From positions 1 to 6,534 of the forward strand of contig DASYSL010000182.1 of assembly GCA_036003365.1 (NCBI GenBank): a DNA stretch of 6,534 nucleotides. Reading direction: 5' to 3'. Below are positions 5,638-6,534 of the stretch, piece by piece. The stretch's first letter is position 1. Each line of letters starts with the position of its first letter. Both the position numbers and the translations under genes were made by a program. This DNA comes from DASYSL01 sp036003365. Its GTDB lineage: Bacteria; Eisenbacteria; RBG-16-71-46; DASYSL01. The notes beneath the pieces were generated by a model, which saw nothing but the letters and a program-made list of their open reading frames with translations, ran no database searches and was not told the DNA's origin.

Positions 5638-6534
5638 GTGTCCTCTGCTCTGTTCGATCCCTTCGAAGTGCGTCGCCGGCTGGACACGGGCGCCGGCGCG
5701 ATGTGGATCTTCGACTTGCCCCGCCTCGCCGAGCACCTCGGCAAGGACTTGGCCACCCTTCCTTATTCCATTCGCATCCTGCTCGAGTCGGTGGCCCGCC
5801 GCTGCGACGGCTATCTGGTGCGGATCGAGGACGTGCGGCGTCTGGCGGCCTGGGGCACCCCCGAGGCCATGGCCGGGGAGGTGCCGTTCCTGCCCGCCCG
5901 GGTCATCCACCAGGACTTCACGGGCGTGCCCTCCGTGGTCGACATGGCGGCCCTGCGCGACGCCGTGCGCCGGCTGGGCGGCGACCCCAAGCGGGTGAAC
6001 CCGCTCCTGCCCGTCGACCTCGTCATCGACCACTCGGTCCAGGTCGACGTCTACGGCGTGCCCACCGCCATCCGCCGCAACTCCGAGATCGAGTTCGAGC
6101 GCAACCGCGAGCGCTACGAGTTCCTGCGCTGGGGCCAGAAGGCGTTCGCCAACTTCCGTGTCGTGCCGCCGGCCACCGGCATCGTGCATCAGGTGAACCT
6201 GGAATACCTGGCGCGCGGCGTGATGACGAGCCAGGGCGAGGACGGCGTCACGGCCTATCCCGACTCGTTGGTGGGGACCGACTCGCACACCACGATGATC
6301 AACGGGCTCGGCGTGCTTGGCTGGGGCGTGGGCGGGATCGAGGCCGAGGCCGCGATGCTGGGTCAGCCCTTGCCCATGACCATGCCGCAGGTGATCGGCT
6401 TCCGGCTCACCGGACGGCTGCGCGAGGGCGTGACCGCGACCGATCTCACGCTCACCATCACCGAGATGCTGCGCAAGAAAGGCGTGGTCGACAAGTTCAT
6501 CGAGTTCTGCGGCCCGGGCCTGGCCTCGATGTCG
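5638..6534 (+). CDS. acnA: Aconitate hydratase (AcnA type), N-terminal part, runs off the right edge
   Basis: Aconitase isomerises citrate to isocitrate via cis-aconitate in the cytoplasmic TCA cycle, using a [4Fe-4S] cluster. The 299 codons present match the N-terminal third of the roughly 900-residue AcnA/IRP1-type enzyme. Visible family blocks include LPYSIRILLES (41-51), HQDFTGVPSVVD (91-102), NPLLPVDLVIDHSVQVD (121-137), ERNRERYEFLRWGQKAF (154-170), VPPATGIVHQVNLEYL (176-191) and GTDSHTTMINGLGVLGWGVG (213-232), followed by IEAEAAMLGQ (234-243). The cluster-ligating cysteines of this family lie further downstream, outside the window, so activity cannot be judged here. The GTG start is set by GAGGAG 7 nt upstream. 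The gene is transcribed away from the outer-membrane protein gene. No frameshift or stop is seen, and the third-position G/C preference matches the neighbours, arguing against recent transfer. Confidence 0.96.
   Translation, partial: MSSALFDPFEVRRRLDTGAGAMWIFDLPRLAEHLGKDLATLPYSIRILLESVARRCDGYLVRIEDVRRLAAWGTPEAMAGEVPFLPARVIHQDFTGVPSVVDMAALRDAVRRLGGDPKRVNPLLPVDLVIDHSVQVDVYGVPTAIRRNSEIEFERNRERYEFLRWGQKAFANFRVVPPATGIVHQVNLEYLARGVMTSQGEDGVTAYPDSLVGTDSHTTMINGLGVLGWGVGGIEAEAAMLGQPLPMTMPQVIGFRLTGRLREGVTATDLTLTITEMLRKKGVVDKFIEFCGPGLASMS

Noticed and set aside
5370..5756. Minus-strand 128-codon open frame across the divergent intergenic region
   Set aside because: No ribosome binding site, no recognisable domain, and it overlaps the aconitase 5' end antisense.
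5287..6288. Upstream extension of the outer-membrane protein frame by about 330 codons
   Set aside because: It would run antisense through the intergenic region and aconitase, and would bury the signal peptide internally. The TTG with GGAGG 7 nt upstream is the better start.

Overview
The window is G+C-rich (roughly two thirds by eye) and densely coding, with two genes cut by its edges. No sequence search was possible, so the organism is inferred. The FlgD-Ig-like tail on the first protein, an Omp85-type outer-membrane protein fused to a TolB-like propeller, and strong G/C third-position bias point to a diderm bacterium. A G+C-rich lineage of the FCB group or a neighbour (for example Eisenbacteria- or Gemmatimonadota-like) would fit. 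Every gene whose 5' end lies in the window appears to start at GTG or TTG rather than ATG.

Layout. (1) 1-1009, plus strand: the end of a secreted or surface protein with a FlgD-Ig / sorting-domain-like tail, overlapping by 4 bp a rhomboid intramembrane serine protease. (2) 1010-1130: a convergent intergenic gap holding two copies of a 35-bp element with a 48-bp period and a 38-nt imperfect stem-loop. (3) 1131-2084, minus strand: a CorA-type Mg2+/Co2+ channel with a poorly defined start. (4) 2085-2205: a spacer with three 18-bp imperfect repeats. (5) 2206-5286, minus strand: a 1026-residue outer-membrane protein combining a signal peptide, a gluzincin-like HExxH peptidase domain, a TolB/PD40-type beta-propeller and a C-terminal Omp85-like barrel with a VRGY motif. 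(6) 5287-5637: a 351-bp divergent intergenic region with candidate promoters for both flanking genes, several G+C-rich hairpins, and an exact 9-nt complement to the ribosome binding site of the outer-membrane gene. (7) 5638 to the right edge, plus strand: the N-terminal 299 codons of an AcnA-type aconitase.

How they may work together. The tail-bearing protein and the rhomboid look translationally coupled. The outer-membrane protein and CorA lie on one strand 121 bp apart and could be co-transcribed. Aconitase is a TCA-cycle gene sharing only the divergent control region. No defence system, mobile element, CRISPR array or RNA gene was seen. The most unusual items are the three-part outer-membrane protein, its self-complementary 5' leader and the intergenic repeat element.
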